From: an uncultured Oscillibacter sp.
GTDB taxonomy: Bacteria > Bacillota > Clostridia > Oscillospirales > Oscillospiraceae
Direction: 5' to 3'
Assembly (NCBI GenBank): GCA_900542115.1
Contig: UQMC01000054.1
Span: forward strand, 1-12,470
DNA: 12,470 bases
The notes below the pieces were generated by a model. The model was not told the DNA's origin. It worked only from the letters and a program-made list of their open reading frames with translations, and searched no databases. Position 1 is the first letter of the stretch; each line of letters starts with the position of its first letter. A program made the position numbers and the translations under genes. Shown here piece after piece: positions 6,249 through 12,424 of the stretch.

Positions 6249-7283
6249 TTGTACGTCTATTCTCCGGGCCAGTGGGCTCTGCTGTTTTTCTTTTACTGCT
6301 TCTGCGGCTGGGTGTGGGAATCCTGCTACGTTTCCGCCAAGCAGCACCATTGGGTAAACCGCGGCTTTCTCCACGGCCCACTGCTTCCCATTTACGGCTC
6401 CGGCGCTATCATCATCCTGTTTGTAACGCTGCCGGTGGCGGATAACCTCTGGCTGGTGTATATATTGGGCCTGCTGGCCGCCACGGCGCTGGAATACGTG
6501 GTGGGCGCCATAATGGAGCGGCTCTTTAAGGTCCGCTACTGGGACTATACGAAGCAGCCCTTTAATCTCCACGGCTACATCTGCCTGACCAGCTCCATTG
6601 CGTGGGGCTTCTTCTCTATTTTGCTGGTGCGGTTTGTGCACCCGCCTATTGACCGGCTGCTCCACAAGCTGCCGGCGCTGCTGGTAAATCCGCTGGCGGG
6701 TATCATCACCGCTGCGTTCCTATACGATACCGTAACCTCCACCAGAGCGGCCATCGATCTGCGGGAGGTGCTGACAAAGCTCACGGAGGAGAACGCCGAG
6801 CTGCGGCGGCTGGCTGAAAAGGCCGAGGCCGCGCAGGCCCGCACAGCAGAGGAGCTGAAGGCATTCCGGGAAAAGACGTCCTTGGACAAATACCTGCTGC
6901 AAAGCTATCTTTCCGATGAGCTGGAGGCCCACCGCGCCGCAAAGCAGGCCCGCCGCAAGCGCCGCCGGGAGGCCATGGAGACCGCGTTCCGCCGCCGGGT
7001 GGAGGGCAAGCTGGATATTCTCTCTACTATCGCGCAGTCCTTGGAAAAGGCCCGCGCCGCGCTGGATGACGGTATTGACCCCGATGAGGAGGCGCTGGCC
7101 CGGCACCGGCAGGAGCTGGAGGACCTCATTGCCGCTGTTCACCGCAAGGAGGAACAGGTCCGCACCCGTTCTATCCGACGGTACGAGGCTGCGCTGCGTG
7201 TCCTCCGCGGCAATCCCACCGCAAAGGCCCGGGAGGAGCTGGGAGAGGCCTTCGAGTCCCTGCGTAAACTGCTGGAGCGCTGA
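6249..7283 (+). CDS. PF06541-type (putative ABC transporter permease, CmpB-like) membrane protein with charged helical tail
   Basis: The function is unknown. The N-terminal half matches the family labelled 'putative ABC transporter permease' (PF06541). It has about five membrane segments, with conserved features GWVWES, NRGFLHGPLLPIYG, ALEYVVGAIMERLF, YWDY and FNLHGYICL. These features recur in many Firmicutes proteins without proven transport activity. From about residue 170 the protein becomes a long, Arg/Glu/Lys/Ala-rich helical region of some 170 residues with coiled-coil character, including the basic patch AKQARRKRRRE. An in-frame ATG at 6240 overlaps its only AAGGA site with zero spacing. 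TTG at 6249 sits eight bases after the same site, so I prefer the TTG start (344 residues, versus 347). It follows hemW by 22 bases and ends at a strong terminator. Confidence 0.8.
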   Translation: MYVYSPGQWALLFFFYCFCGWVWESCYVSAKQHHWVNRGFLHGPLLPIYGSGAIIILFVTLPVADNLWLVYILGLLAATALEYVVGAIMERLFKVRYWDYTKQPFNLHGYICLTSSIAWGFFSILLVRFVHPPIDRLLHKLPALLVNPLAGIITAAFLYDTVTSTRAAIDLREVLTKLTEENAELRRLAEKAEAAQARTAEELKAFREKTSLDKYLLQSYLSDELEAHRAAKQARRKRRREAMETAFRRRVEGKLDILSTIAQSLEKARAALDDGIDPDEEALARHRQELEDLIAAVHRKEEQVRTRSIRRYEAALRVLRGNPTAKAREELGEAFESLRKLLER

Positions 7284-7289
7284 GAGACC

Positions 7290-7329
7290 AAAAACACCGT
7301 TCTGCCTTATATGACAGAACGGTGTTTTT
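7290..7329. terminator. Bidirectional intrinsic terminator between convergent genes
   Basis: A 15-bp stem is made by 7290-7304 and 7315-7329 with a loop of about ten bases. It ends in a T run on the plus strand, and the A run at its left end gives a T run on the minus strand. It lies seven bases after the plus-strand membrane-protein gene and eleven bases after the end of the minus-strand lspA-like gene, so it can stop transcription from both sides. Confidence 0.9.
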
Positions 7330-7340
7330 CTATGCGGAAA

Positions 7341-7751
7341 TTATTTCTTTCGGTCCGGCAGGGCCAGCAGCGTGCCGCCGAGGACAATGGCGAAGTCCGC
7401 CAAATTCCAGACATAGCGCCATAGCCTGGGGAGCTTGGGAAAACGGACATAATCGTAGACCCGTCCATAGCGCACACGCTCCCACAGATTGCTGAGCCCG
7501 CCGCCCAGCGCCAGTCCCGCGCCAAGGGGGCTGCGGCGGCGGAACAGCCACACAAACGGCAAGATCAGGGTGGAGAGAAGCACCACCCATCCGCGCTTCA
7601 GCGGCAGGGAAAAGGCGGCACCCTCATTCCAGAGGGCGGTCAGACGGATTCGACCGTTTCCAAATTCCCGGTTCGTCCGCTCCGGGCGGTCCAGATACCG
7701 CCGCAGCCCTACACAGGCGGCAAAAATCGCCGCCGCAATGAACAAAGTCAC
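7341..7751 (-). CDS. lspA: LspA-like signal peptidase II (short, divergent)
   Basis: This is a membrane aspartyl protease that would cleave signal peptides from lipidated prolipoproteins. The 136-residue protein has about four membrane segments. Family landmarks are recognisable: an Asp at the end of helix 1 (YLDR), NEGAAF, then GGGLSNLWERVRYG where most LspA have GGxxGNxxDR. The two catalytic Asp positions are present, in VYDYV and NLADFAI. It is shorter than typical LspA (around 150-170), and the Asp-to-Glu change in the NLWER block makes it divergent. The GTG start at 7751 overlaps the TGA of the upstream GTPase-nuclease gene by four bases (GTGA), with AAAGGAGGGG just upstream, so the two are translationally coupled. 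A main housekeeping LspA may be encoded elsewhere. Confidence 0.8.
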   Translation of the reverse strand: MTLFIAAAIFAACVGLRRYLDRPERTNREFGNGRIRLTALWNEGAAFSLPLKRGWVVLLSTLILPFVWLFRRRSPLGAGLALGGGLSNLWERVRYGRVYDYVRFPKLPRLWRYVWNLADFAIVLGGTLLALPDRKK

Positions 7752-10390
7752 TTTTTCCCCTCCTTTGCCTTTTCCAGCGCGGCCCGGAGGGCACCGGTGC
7801 GCGCCTCGCTTTGATTGTTGCGGAATACCGTGTCACCGATCTGTTTTTGCACCTCGGCCATTTCCTCATGAAAGGCGGAGGCCGACAGCCGCAGGGCACC
7901 GTGGCCCAGAATGATGACCTGCTCCGGCCCATCGGAGGTAGCCACCCGGACCCGGTGCTGCCGCCCGATCTCGTAGGTAGCCCGCTCAATGTAGGCGTCC
8001 GCCGTTTCGGCCTCGCGGGTATAAACGATGGTGATGTTGTGGTATTTTTCCACACTGCCGAGACCGCCCTTGACCTTGTAGGCGTCAAATACCAGAATGA
8101 CCCGGCATTTTCGATAGCCCTGATAGTTGCACAGCAGCTCGCAGAGCTGCTTGCGGGCAGCGTCCAGATTTTCAGCGGCGATTTTTTTCAGCTCATCCCA
8201 CGCGAAAATGATGTTGTAGCCATCCACCAGCAGATATTCCTCGCCGGAAAAGGCCCGCTTCAGCTCCCGCCGCTTTTCCTCCGAGGTGTCCGCTATGGGC
8301 CGTCGGGGGGCCTTGGGCGGAATAAATTCCCGCCGCTTCACCGTACCGTAGGTCCGCTCAAAAATGGCCTGCAATTCCCTGTCCTGTTCTATGGTGCCCG
8401 CATAGGCGCTGACGGTCCGCTGCTTTGGCCCCGAAGTCTCCGGCTCCGGTGCCGCGCCCTTGGGCTGCCAGCCGCTTTCCACCTGTGCGTGGTCGCAGAC
8501 CTCGAACCATGGGACAATAACGCCCGCGCCGTGGGAGCAGAATACGGAGTCGGCGGGATTTTCCGTGTCCCGCTCCGGGTCATAGCCTATGGCGGCGATG
8601 ACGCTGTCCGCCTCGGCGCAGGGGAAGTACCCCGCCGGGGTGCAGGACAGCCGCCCCCGGCCCCGGGTATAGACCGCTACCTCCCGGCCATAGTCCCGCA
8701 GACCCGCCACCGGTGCGCGGCCGGTGAGTACGGCGTCTTCCCCGATCGTTTCCGGCAGCTCGACCTCGCCGTTCATCCGCTGCAAATCCGTCATGGCGCG
8801 GCCCACCTGTTCGGCGGGAAGCTCCAGCCGGAAGCGGTACCACGGCTCCAGCAGCACGTTCTCCGCCTGCATAAGCCCCTGACGCACCGCCCGGTAGGTG
8901 GCCTGCCGGAAATCGCCGCCCTCGGTGTGCTTTTCATGGGCGCGACCGGTGAGCAGCGTGAGCTTGATATCCGTGACCGGCGCACCGGTGAGCACGCCGC
9001 AATGCTCTTTTTCCAACAGATGCGTTAAAATCAATCGCTGCCAGTTGAGATTCAGCTCGTCCGTAGGGCAGACAGAGGCGACGGTGACGCCGCTGCCCGG
9101 TTCCCCCGGCTCCAGCAGCAGATGCACCTCCGCGTAGTGCCGCAGCGGCTCAAAGTGGCCGATGCCCTCCACGGCGTTTGCAATGGTCTCCCGGTAGCAG
9201 ACCGTTCCCGCGCCGAAGGAGACCTCCATCCCCAGCCGCTCCCGGATGAGCCGTTGCAAAATTTCCATCTGCACCTCACCCATGAGCTGAATATGAATGT
9301 CTCCGCCGCTCCAGACAAGGTGGAGCTGGGGGTCCTCCTCCTCTAACTGCCGCAGCTTTTGCAAGGCGGTATGGGGGTCCGTGCCGTCCGATAGTTCCAC
9401 CCGGTAGGTCAGCACCGGCTGCAAAACGGCCCCGGCCCAGTCCGGTTCCGCTCCCAAGCCCTGACCGGGAAACGTGTGGCTCAGACCCGTTACCGCCACA
9501 ACGGCGCCGGCCTCTGCCTCATCCAAGGACTGAAATTTGGCCCCGGAATACAGCCGGAGCTGGTCGGCCTTTTCCTGCCAGAGAGTATCGCCCTCTCTGC
9601 CGGTAAGAACATCCTTGACCCGCAGTGTGCCGCCGGTGAGCTTCAGGTGCGTTAGCCGTGCGCCCTGTGAATCCCGGGTGATTTTGAATACCTTGGCGCC
9701 GAAGTCCGCCGGGTACACCGGCCGGGGGGCATAGCGCTCCACGCCGGAGAGCAGGGCGTCCACGCCCTCTACCCGGAGGGCGGAGCCGAAATAGCAGGGA
9801 AACAGCTTCCGCTCCGCGATGAGCGCGGACAGTGCCGCGTTGGAGACCTCCCCGGTTTCCAGATAACGCTCCAGCACTGCCTCATCTAAGACAGCGGCCT
9901 CCTCCGCCAGCGTTTCCGAATCTCCGAAATCCACGCACCCGCCGTCCAGCTTTTCCTTTAGGTGGGCCAGCAGCGCGTCCCGGTCCGTTCCGGCAAGGTC
10001 CATTTTGTTGATAAAAAGAAACGTGGGAACATGATAGCGCTCCAAAAGCTCCCACAGCGTCCGGGTGTGGCCCTGCACACCGTCTGTGCCGGAGATCACC
10101 AGCACAGCGCAGTCCAATACCTGAAGCGTCCGTTCCATCTCGGCGGAAAAGTCCACATGGCCCGGCGTGTCCAGCAGCGTCACGCGGACGGAGCTCAGCT
10201 CCAGCACCGCCTGCTTGGAAAAAATGGTGATGCCCCGCTGACGCTCCATGGCGTCCGTATCTAAAAATGCGTCCTGATGATCCACCCGGCCCAAACGGCG
10301 GATAGCCCCGGCCCGATACAAAAGCGCCTCGGACAGCGTTGTTTTCCCGGCGTCTACATGGGCCAAAATCCCAATGCAAATATTTTTCAT
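7748..10390 (-). CDS. TetM/EF-G-like translational GTPase fused to a C-terminal Rae1/YacP-type NYN ribonuclease domain
   Basis: This is a two-part protein of 880 residues from the ATG at 10390. That start matches the MKxxxIGILAHVDAGKTT beginning of TetM-family proteins; the ATG at 10402 abuts its only AGGGA site. Residues 1 to about 640 resemble ribosomal protection proteins and EF-G: G1 AHVDAGKT (10-17), RGITI switch I (52-56), G3 DTPGH (74-78), G4 NKMD (128-131), then domains II-V. The domain IV tip loop that reads YSPVS in TetM/TetO is replaced by AHEKHTEGGDF, so classic tetracycline resistance is doubtful. A polar linker leads to an NYN domain at about 715-860. Its acidic residues are D723 (VDGYN), D769 (VFDAY), D798 (ETADAYIER) and D820 (ATSDGPEQ), the pattern of Rae1/YacP, which cleaves mRNA in the ribosomal A site. 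The 3' end overlaps lspA. Confidence 0.88.
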   Translation of the reverse strand: MKNICIGILAHVDAGKTTLSEALLYRAGAIRRLGRVDHQDAFLDTDAMERQRGITIFSKQAVLELSSVRVTLLDTPGHVDFSAEMERTLQVLDCAVLVISGTDGVQGHTRTLWELLERYHVPTFLFINKMDLAGTDRDALLAHLKEKLDGGCVDFGDSETLAEEAAVLDEAVLERYLETGEVSNAALSALIAERKLFPCYFGSALRVEGVDALLSGVERYAPRPVYPADFGAKVFKITRDSQGARLTHLKLTGGTLRVKDVLTGREGDTLWQEKADQLRLYSGAKFQSLDEAEAGAVVAVTGLSHTFPGQGLGAEPDWAGAVLQPVLTYRVELSDGTDPHTALQKLRQLEEEDPQLHLVWSGGDIHIQLMGEVQMEILQRLIRERLGMEVSFGAGTVCYRETIANAVEGIGHFEPLRHYAEVHLLLEPGEPGSGVTVASVCPTDELNLNWQRLILTHLLEKEHCGVLTGAPVTDIKLTLLTGRAHEKHTEGGDFRQATYRAVRQGLMQAENVLLEPWYRFRLELPAEQVGRAMTDLQRMNGEVELPETIGEDAVLTGRAPVAGLRDYGREVAVYTRGRGRLSCTPAGYFPCAEADSVIAAIGYDPERDTENPADSVFCSHGAGVIVPWFEVCDHAQVESGWQPKGAAPEPETSGPKQRTVSAYAGTIEQDRELQAIFERTYGTVKRREFIPPKAPRRPIADTSEEKRRELKRAFSGEEYLLVDGYNIIFAWDELKKIAAENLDAARKQLCELLCNYQGYRKCRVILVFDAYKVKGGLGSVEKYHNITIVYTREAETADAYIERATYEIGRQHRVRVATSDGPEQVIILGHGALRLSASAFHEEMAEVQKQIGDTVFRNNQSEARTGALRAALEKAKEGKK

Positions 10391-10425
10391 GGCAAGTTTC
10401 ATTCCCTGTACGGCGTTTTTCTTTT

Positions 10426-10454
10426 ATTATGCCAGATTTTCGCCGCCGATTCAA
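10426..10454 (-). promoter_or_regulatory. Predicted promoter of the GTPase-NYN gene
   Basis: On the minus strand, TTGAAT (10454-10449), 17 bases, then CATAAT (10431-10426) forms a good sigma-A-like promoter. Its predicted start near 10419 gives a short 5' UTR of about 30 bases. This is far shorter than the leader regions reported for tet(M) genes, so no attenuation is expected for this gene. Confidence 0.6.
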
Positions 10455-10497
10455 TCCCCACTGCCGAGGGGCGGCGTCCGCCGCCGGATCTTCTTTG

Positions 10498-10524
10498 CGT
10501 ATCCTACAATTTTTGCAGGATACG
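10498..10524. repeat. Inverted repeat in the divergent region between the GTPase-NYN gene and the ilvE leader
   Basis: Arms CGTATCCTACA (10498-10508) and TGCAGGATACG (10514-10524) are complementary at ten of eleven positions around a five-base AT-rich centre. The core ATCCTAC recurs as a single copy at 10543-10549. The repeat sits about 45 bases upstream of the GTPase-gene -35 and about 55 bases upstream of the ilvE-leader -35. It could be an operator for a dimeric regulator of either gene. It lacks a T-tract on the plus strand beyond the T run inside the loop, so it is not a terminator. The regulatory role is inference. Confidence 0.45.
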
Positions 10525-10579
10525 GCAGCCGCCCTCTTGGGCATCCTACCGATCTTGCGGACAAGGGTTGCCGTTTCTA

Positions 10580-10608
10580 TTGACTTGCATTTTCCGCTGT
10601 GCTACACT
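10580..10608 (+). promoter_or_regulatory. Promoter of the ilvE leader
   Basis: TTGACT (10580-10585), 17 bases, then TACACT (10603-10608), with TGC directly before the -10. The predicted start near 10615 leaves about 40 bases before the leader start codon. It has the same design as the metN-leader and third-leader promoters. Confidence 0.75.
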
Positions 10609-10655
10609 TCAGCCAATCAAAGGGCGGTCTGCCCGGAGAAAGGACGGAGAATCGG

Positions 10656-10862
10656 ATGACGCATGATACCAAGGCTTCCGTGAATACGTCTGCACAGCGC
10701 GGCTGTGCCGCTTTCTCCTGCCATGCCGCCTCTGCGGAAAACAATACTGCCCTGCTTCTGGACGCCGGTCTGCTGCCGGCGTCCATTCTTTTGCACATTA
10801 TTCTGCTGGTACGGGCCAGCTTTGCCGGACATCGGAACAGCGCGTATCTCACAGGCCATTGA
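10656..10862 (+). CDS. Branched-chain-residue-rich leader peptide (68 aa) of ilvE
   Basis: This small ORF has ATG at 10656, preceded by GGACGGAG at good spacing, and TGA at 10860-10862. Residues 1-30 are polar and Ala/Ser-rich with SCHAAS. Residues 33-52 are dominated by branched-chain residues: TALLLDAGLLPAS, then ILLHIILLV. Leu, Ile and Val fill 13 of these 20 positions. The coding sequence contains a perfect 9-bp hairpin, 10760-10768 with 10776-10784, placed among the Leu codons. It ends 20 bases before an intrinsic terminator and 86 bases before ilvE, so it most likely senses charged Leu/Ile/Val tRNA by ribosome stalling. An upstream in-frame GTG at 10599 overlaps the -10 and cannot be the start. 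A small membrane protein is the alternative, but the layout argues for a leader. Confidence 0.75.
   Translation: MTHDTKASVNTSAQRGCAAFSCHAASAENNTALLLDAGLLPASILLHIILLVRASFAGHRNSAYLTGH
10760..10784 (+). repeat. Pause-type hairpin within the ilvE leader ORF
   Basis: GGACGCCGG (10760-10768) pairs perfectly with CCGGCGTCC (10776-10784) around a 7-base loop. The hairpin is embedded in Leu codons and directly followed by an ATT Ile codon. The same seven-base outer stem, GGACGCC/GGCGTCC followed by ATT, occurs in the third leader at 12287-12308. Confidence 0.7.
10824..10835 (+). promoter_or_regulatory. Predicted antiterminator segment of the ilvE attenuator
   Basis: GCCGGACATCGG begins 12 bases after the last codon of the branched-chain run (Val52 at 10809-10811). 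GCCGGA is complementary to TCCGGC at 10896-10901, and CGG to CCG at 10889-10891, with a small internal loop. This pairing would invade the left arm, loop and first right-arm base of the terminator. The pairing is seen in the sequence; the function is inferred. Confidence 0.5.
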
Positions 10863-10881
10863 ATGGCGTTCATGAGAAACA

Positions 10882-10919
10882 GGCGGCTCCGTCGATCCGG
10901 CGGGGCCGCTTTTTAATTT
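10882..10919 (+). terminator. Attenuator terminator upstream of ilvE
   Basis: A GC-rich stem of about 12 bp (some G-U pairs) joins 10882-10893 and 10899-10910 around a short loop. It is followed by TTTTTAATTT. It lies 20 bases after the leader stop and 30 bases before the ilvE start codon, with the ilvE ribosome binding site GGGAGG in between. Confidence 0.82.
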
Positions 10920-10948
10920 GATTTACGATTTTTCGGGAGGAAAGAGAT

Positions 10949-12010
10949 ATGAATATCCGCGTGACCAAAACAACACACCCCATGGAGCTGACCCCCTCGG
11001 ACAAGCTGGGTTTCGGCATCCACTATACCGACCATATGTTCATCATGGACTACAGTGATGAAAAGGGCTGGTACGATCCCCGCATCATCCCCTTCCAGAA
11101 TATTTCCCTGTCTCCGGCCGCCTGCGTGTTCCACTACGGCGCCGAGGTCTTTGAGGGTTTGAAGGCATACCGCCGCCCGGACGGCGGCGTGCAGCTGTTC
11201 CGTCCGTGGGACAATATGGAGCGCCTGAAGAACTCCTGTATCCGCATGGGCTTGCCGGTGGTGCCCCCGGAGGATGCGCTGGAGGCGGTGAAGGCGCTGG
11301 TGAAGGTGGACGAGCGCTTTGTCCCCTCCGAGCCCGGCACATCTCTCTATATTCGCCCGTTCCTGTTCGGTACGGACGCAAAGCTGGGCCTGCATGGTGT
11401 TCACGAGGCTATGTTCATCGTGGTGCTCTCCCCTGTGGGCAGCTATTTTGATAACGGCATGGAGCCGGTAAAGATCATTGTGGAAACCGAGGATGTCCGA
11501 GCGGTCCGGGGCGGCACCGGCGAGGCCAAGTGCGGCGGCAATTACGGCGCGTCCAACCGCGCCGGCGAGCGGGCCTTTGCCAACGGCTATTCTCAGGTTT
11601 TGTGGCTGGACGGTGTGGAGCATAAGTACGTGGAAGAGGGTGGCGGCATGAACGTTGTCTTCAAAATCGGCGGCAAGATCGTCACGCCCATGCTCACCGG
11701 ATCTATCCTGCCGGGCATTACCCGCCGGTCCTGCCTCCAGCTTCTGCGGGATTGGGGGACGCCCGCCGAGGAGCGCCTCATCACGGTGGACGAGCTGTTT
11801 GAGGCGGCGGAGAACGGCACGCTGGAGGAGGCCATGTGCGTCGGTACCGCCGCGGTCATCTGCCCCATCGGCGAGCTGACCTACGGCGATAAGGTCTATA
11901 CCATCAACAACTTCCAGACCGGCCCCCTGGCCCAGAAGCTCTACGATACCCTTACGGGAATCCAGTGGGGCACGGCGGAGGACCCCCACGGCTGGACCTG
12001 CCGCCTGTAA
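10949..12010 (+). CDS. ilvE: Branched-chain amino acid aminotransferase
   Basis: This is a cytoplasmic PLP enzyme catalysing the last step of Leu, Ile and Val synthesis, amino transfer between glutamate and the 2-keto acids (reversible). The 353-residue protein is a fold-type IV aminotransferase of the longer BCAT type. It shows FHYGAEVFEGLKAYRRPDG near residue 61, IRPFLFG, the PLP-binding Lys194 in EAKCGGNYGAS, QVLWLDGVEHKYVEEGGGMN, and the phosphate-binding ILPGITRRS. The ATG at 10949 has GGGAGG eight bases upstream. It is preceded by its own promoter, a Leu/Ile/Val-rich leader peptide and a terminator, so transcription is probably released when branched-chain amino acids are scarce. No clear terminator is visible directly after it. 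A new promoter for the next leader starts 107 bases downstream. Confidence 0.96.
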   Translation: MNIRVTKTTHPMELTPSDKLGFGIHYTDHMFIMDYSDEKGWYDPRIIPFQNISLSPAACVFHYGAEVFEGLKAYRRPDGGVQLFRPWDNMERLKNSCIRMGLPVVPPEDALEAVKALVKVDERFVPSEPGTSLYIRPFLFGTDAKLGLHGVHEAMFIVVLSPVGSYFDNGMEPVKIIVETEDVRAVRGGTGEAKCGGNYGASNRAGERAFANGYSQVLWLDGVEHKYVEEGGGMNVVFKIGGKIVTPMLTGSILPGITRRSCLQLLRDWGTPAEERLITVDELFEAAENGTLEEAMCVGTAAVICPIGELTYGDKVYTINNFQTGPLAQKLYDTLTGIQWGTAEDPHGWTCRL

Positions 12011-12117
12011 GAGCGGCTGCGGCACGGACGGACTGTCCGAACCCACAAAATCCCGGCATATTTTCCCGCAAGGTTGAGCAGGTGCGACAAAAGAAAGGCC
12101 GACCTGTCGAAAACGGA

Positions 12118-12146
12118 TTGACAACTGTCCGTGCCCGTGCTACAGT
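12118..12146 (+). promoter_or_regulatory. Promoter of the third (Ile/Met-rich) leader
   Basis: TTGACA (12118-12123), exactly 17 bases, then TACAGT (12141-12146), with TGC directly before the -10. The predicted start near 12153 gives a 5' UTR of about 35 bases. Confidence 0.75.
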
Positions 12147-12188
12147 AACCCCAACTTACAAAAACCGACACGAAAGGAGGCACACAGG

Positions 12189-12413
12189 ATGATGACCATG
12201 CTGATGAACCATGTGATGATGGCGGCTGCCAAAGCAGGCGCTTTCCTCTCCTGCGCTGCCTCCAACGTGCATACCGCCGCCATGATGGACGCCACTGCCG
12301 TGGCGTCCATTTTTGCTGCCATTATTATGATTATCAGCCTGATTATCATTATCAGCATTATTGGCACAAGTGAATATGGCCGGTGTGGAAATAAGCAGCC
12401 GCTCAGCGCGTAA
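12189..12413 (+). CDS. Ile/Met-rich leader peptide (74 aa) for a gene beyond the window
   Basis: This small ORF starts at ATG 12189, with AAGGAGG eight bases upstream, and ends with TAA at 12411-12413. It opens with a Met-rich stretch (MMTMLMNHVMM). It then passes through FLSCAASN and TAAMMDATAVAS to residues 41-58, where 11 of 18 positions are Ile (IFAAIIMIISLIIIISII). It ends in a polar tail. An intrinsic terminator follows after 11 bases and no structural gene follows inside the window. The layout matches the ilvE leader, and the two share FxSCxAAS-like, TAxxxDA and ASI motifs. It most likely gates an isoleucine-related gene to the right by ribosome stalling on Ile codons. A one-helix membrane peptide is possible but less likely given the terminator and antiterminator. 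Confidence 0.72.
   Translation: MMTMLMNHVMMAAAKAGAFLSCAASNVHTAAMMDATAVASIFAAIIMIISLIIIISIIGTSEYGRCGNKQPLSA
12287..12308 (+). repeat. Pause-type hairpin within the third leader ORF
   Basis: GGACGCCAC (12287-12295) pairs perfectly with GTGGCGTCC (12300-12308) around a TGCC loop, and is followed directly by the first ATT codon of the Ile run. It is the counterpart of the hairpin at 10760-10784 in the ilvE leader. Confidence 0.7.
12380..12388 (+). promoter_or_regulatory. Predicted antiterminator segment of the third attenuator
   Basis: CCGGTGTGG can pair with CCCCGCCGG at 12431-12439 in the terminator's left arm. Eight of nine positions pair, including one G-U, with one mismatch. It begins 17 bases after the last Ile codon of the run (12360-12362), so a ribosome stalled there would leave it free. 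Confidence 0.5.
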
Positions 12414-12424
12414 GCACAAGGAGC

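Noticed and set aside
7811..9028. Plus-strand open frame (405 codons) opposite the GTPase-NYN gene
   Set aside because: It is a shadow ORF. The minus strand carries intact GTPase and NYN motifs.
7748..10390. Calling the GTPase a tetracycline-resistance determinant
   Set aside because: The domain IV loop that acts on tetracycline in TetM/TetO is not conserved, and the C-terminal nuclease domain indicates another role. No mobile-element genes flank it.
12011..12117. Terminator directly after ilvE
   Set aside because: A small CGGAC/GTCCG hairpin is present but has no T-tract; I cannot support a terminator.
10913..12124. Long minus-strand open frame opposite ilvE (403 codons)
   Set aside because: It is a GC-rich antisense shadow of ilvE codon bias. 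It lacks a recognisable domain and runs through the attenuator of the ilvE leader.
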